Of a stretch of 23,785 bases of DNA, positions 23,598 through 23,785 are shown in pieces; within the stretch, counting starts at the first letter, position 1, and each line of letters opens with the position of its first letter. The position numbers and the translations under genes were made by a program. The notes below the pieces were generated by a model. It was not told the DNA's origin, ran no database searches, and saw only the letters and a list, made by a program, of their open reading frames with translations. Source of the stretch: an uncultured Oscillospiraceae bacterium (lineage in GTDB: Bacteria > Bacillota > Clostridia > Oscillospirales > Oscillospiraceae); the NCBI GenBank assembly GCA_934597535.1, contig CAKTRT010000018.1:1-23785 (forward strand), in the 5' to 3' direction.

Positions 23598-23785
23598 ATG
23601 AAAAATGACAGGCTCAAGCGTCTGCTGGCGGCGGAAGCAGCCGTCTGCGCGGCGCTGGTAGCGGCGCTGCACATTTGGGAGGGAGCGGCGTTTTCGCTCT
23701 ACGAGCTTCCCGGCAGCGCAGTGGGGCAGGGACTGAGTGCGCTGGCCGCCTCGGGCCGCTTCGGCTTCGCGCTGGCGTTCACGCT
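23598..23785 (+). CDS. N-terminal part of an unrecognised membrane protein
   Basis: The frame opens at ATG 23598, 6 nt after GGAGG, and runs off the right edge after 62 complete codons. A short basic start (MKNDRLKR) precedes a hydrophobic helix (about residues 9-27, LLAAEAAVCAALVAALHIW). A second hydrophobic segment begins at the edge (FGFALAFT), so this is probably a multi-pass membrane protein. The family cannot be named. The TTATCG-type operator upstream resembles those I associate with DUF2975 proteins and their small HTH regulators, but that link is from memory and weak. Confidence 0.6.
   Translation, partial: MKNDRLKRLLAAEAAVCAALVAALHIWEGAAFSLYELPGSAVGQGLSALAASGRFGFALAFT

Overview
The window looks like chromosome from a GC-rich, spore-forming Clostridia-type Firmicute, probably a gut Oscillospiraceae/Ruminococcaceae-like organism. 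The reasons are dipicolinate synthase genes (dpaA/dpaB, spore-specific), strong Shine-Dalgarno sequences, sigma-A promoters with 17-bp spacers, a PadR/HAAS-domain operon, a DUF2812 protein, a bacilli/clostridia-style pst-phoU-phoPR locus and a giant 2-hydroxyacyl-CoA dehydratase activase-like protein. Genus is inferred from gene content only. I see no mobile element, CRISPR array, tRNA or rRNA.

Layout. Positions 1-137 hold the 3' end of an unrecognised + gene, which shares a terminator with a convergent DUF2812 membrane protein (179-1441, -). The dipicolinate synthase pair dpaA-dpaB (2992 to 1608, -) follows, divergent from a small CPBP-family membrane protease (3098-3625, +). The central block, 10909 to 3698 on the - strand, is a phosphate uptake and sensing operon: pstS, an intergenic hairpin, pstC, pstA, a pyridoxal/pyridoxamine kinase, pstB, phoU, a PhoB/PhoP regulator and a PhoR kinase. 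Most junctions from pstC onward overlap by 1-4 nt. Upstream of pstS are 11-bp-phased repeats resembling a PhoP box.

Further along, a fused ABC ATPase/permease with a large extracytoplasmic domain (11074-14061, -) has its own promoter and terminator. A three-gene operon follows (15998 to 14229, -): a PadR repressor, a HAAS-domain membrane protein and an unrecognised membrane-anchored protein. Its consensus promoter overlaps likely PadR operators. On the + strand are the 1429-residue activase-like protein (16214-20503) and secG (20673-20900). The serine pathway genes serC and a short serA-type dehydrogenase (23334 to 21176, -) are separated by three hairpins. The right edge starts a + strand membrane protein whose promoter is bracketed by two near-identical 21-nt operator-like repeats.

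Most of the window is recognisable housekeeping or accessory content. The least ordinary features are the vitamin B6 kinase inside the pst operon, the PadR operon with its exported domains of unknown function, and the twin-operator promoter at the right edge. There is no gene-free stretch over 300 bases. The largest gap (23335-23597) holds two divergent promoters.
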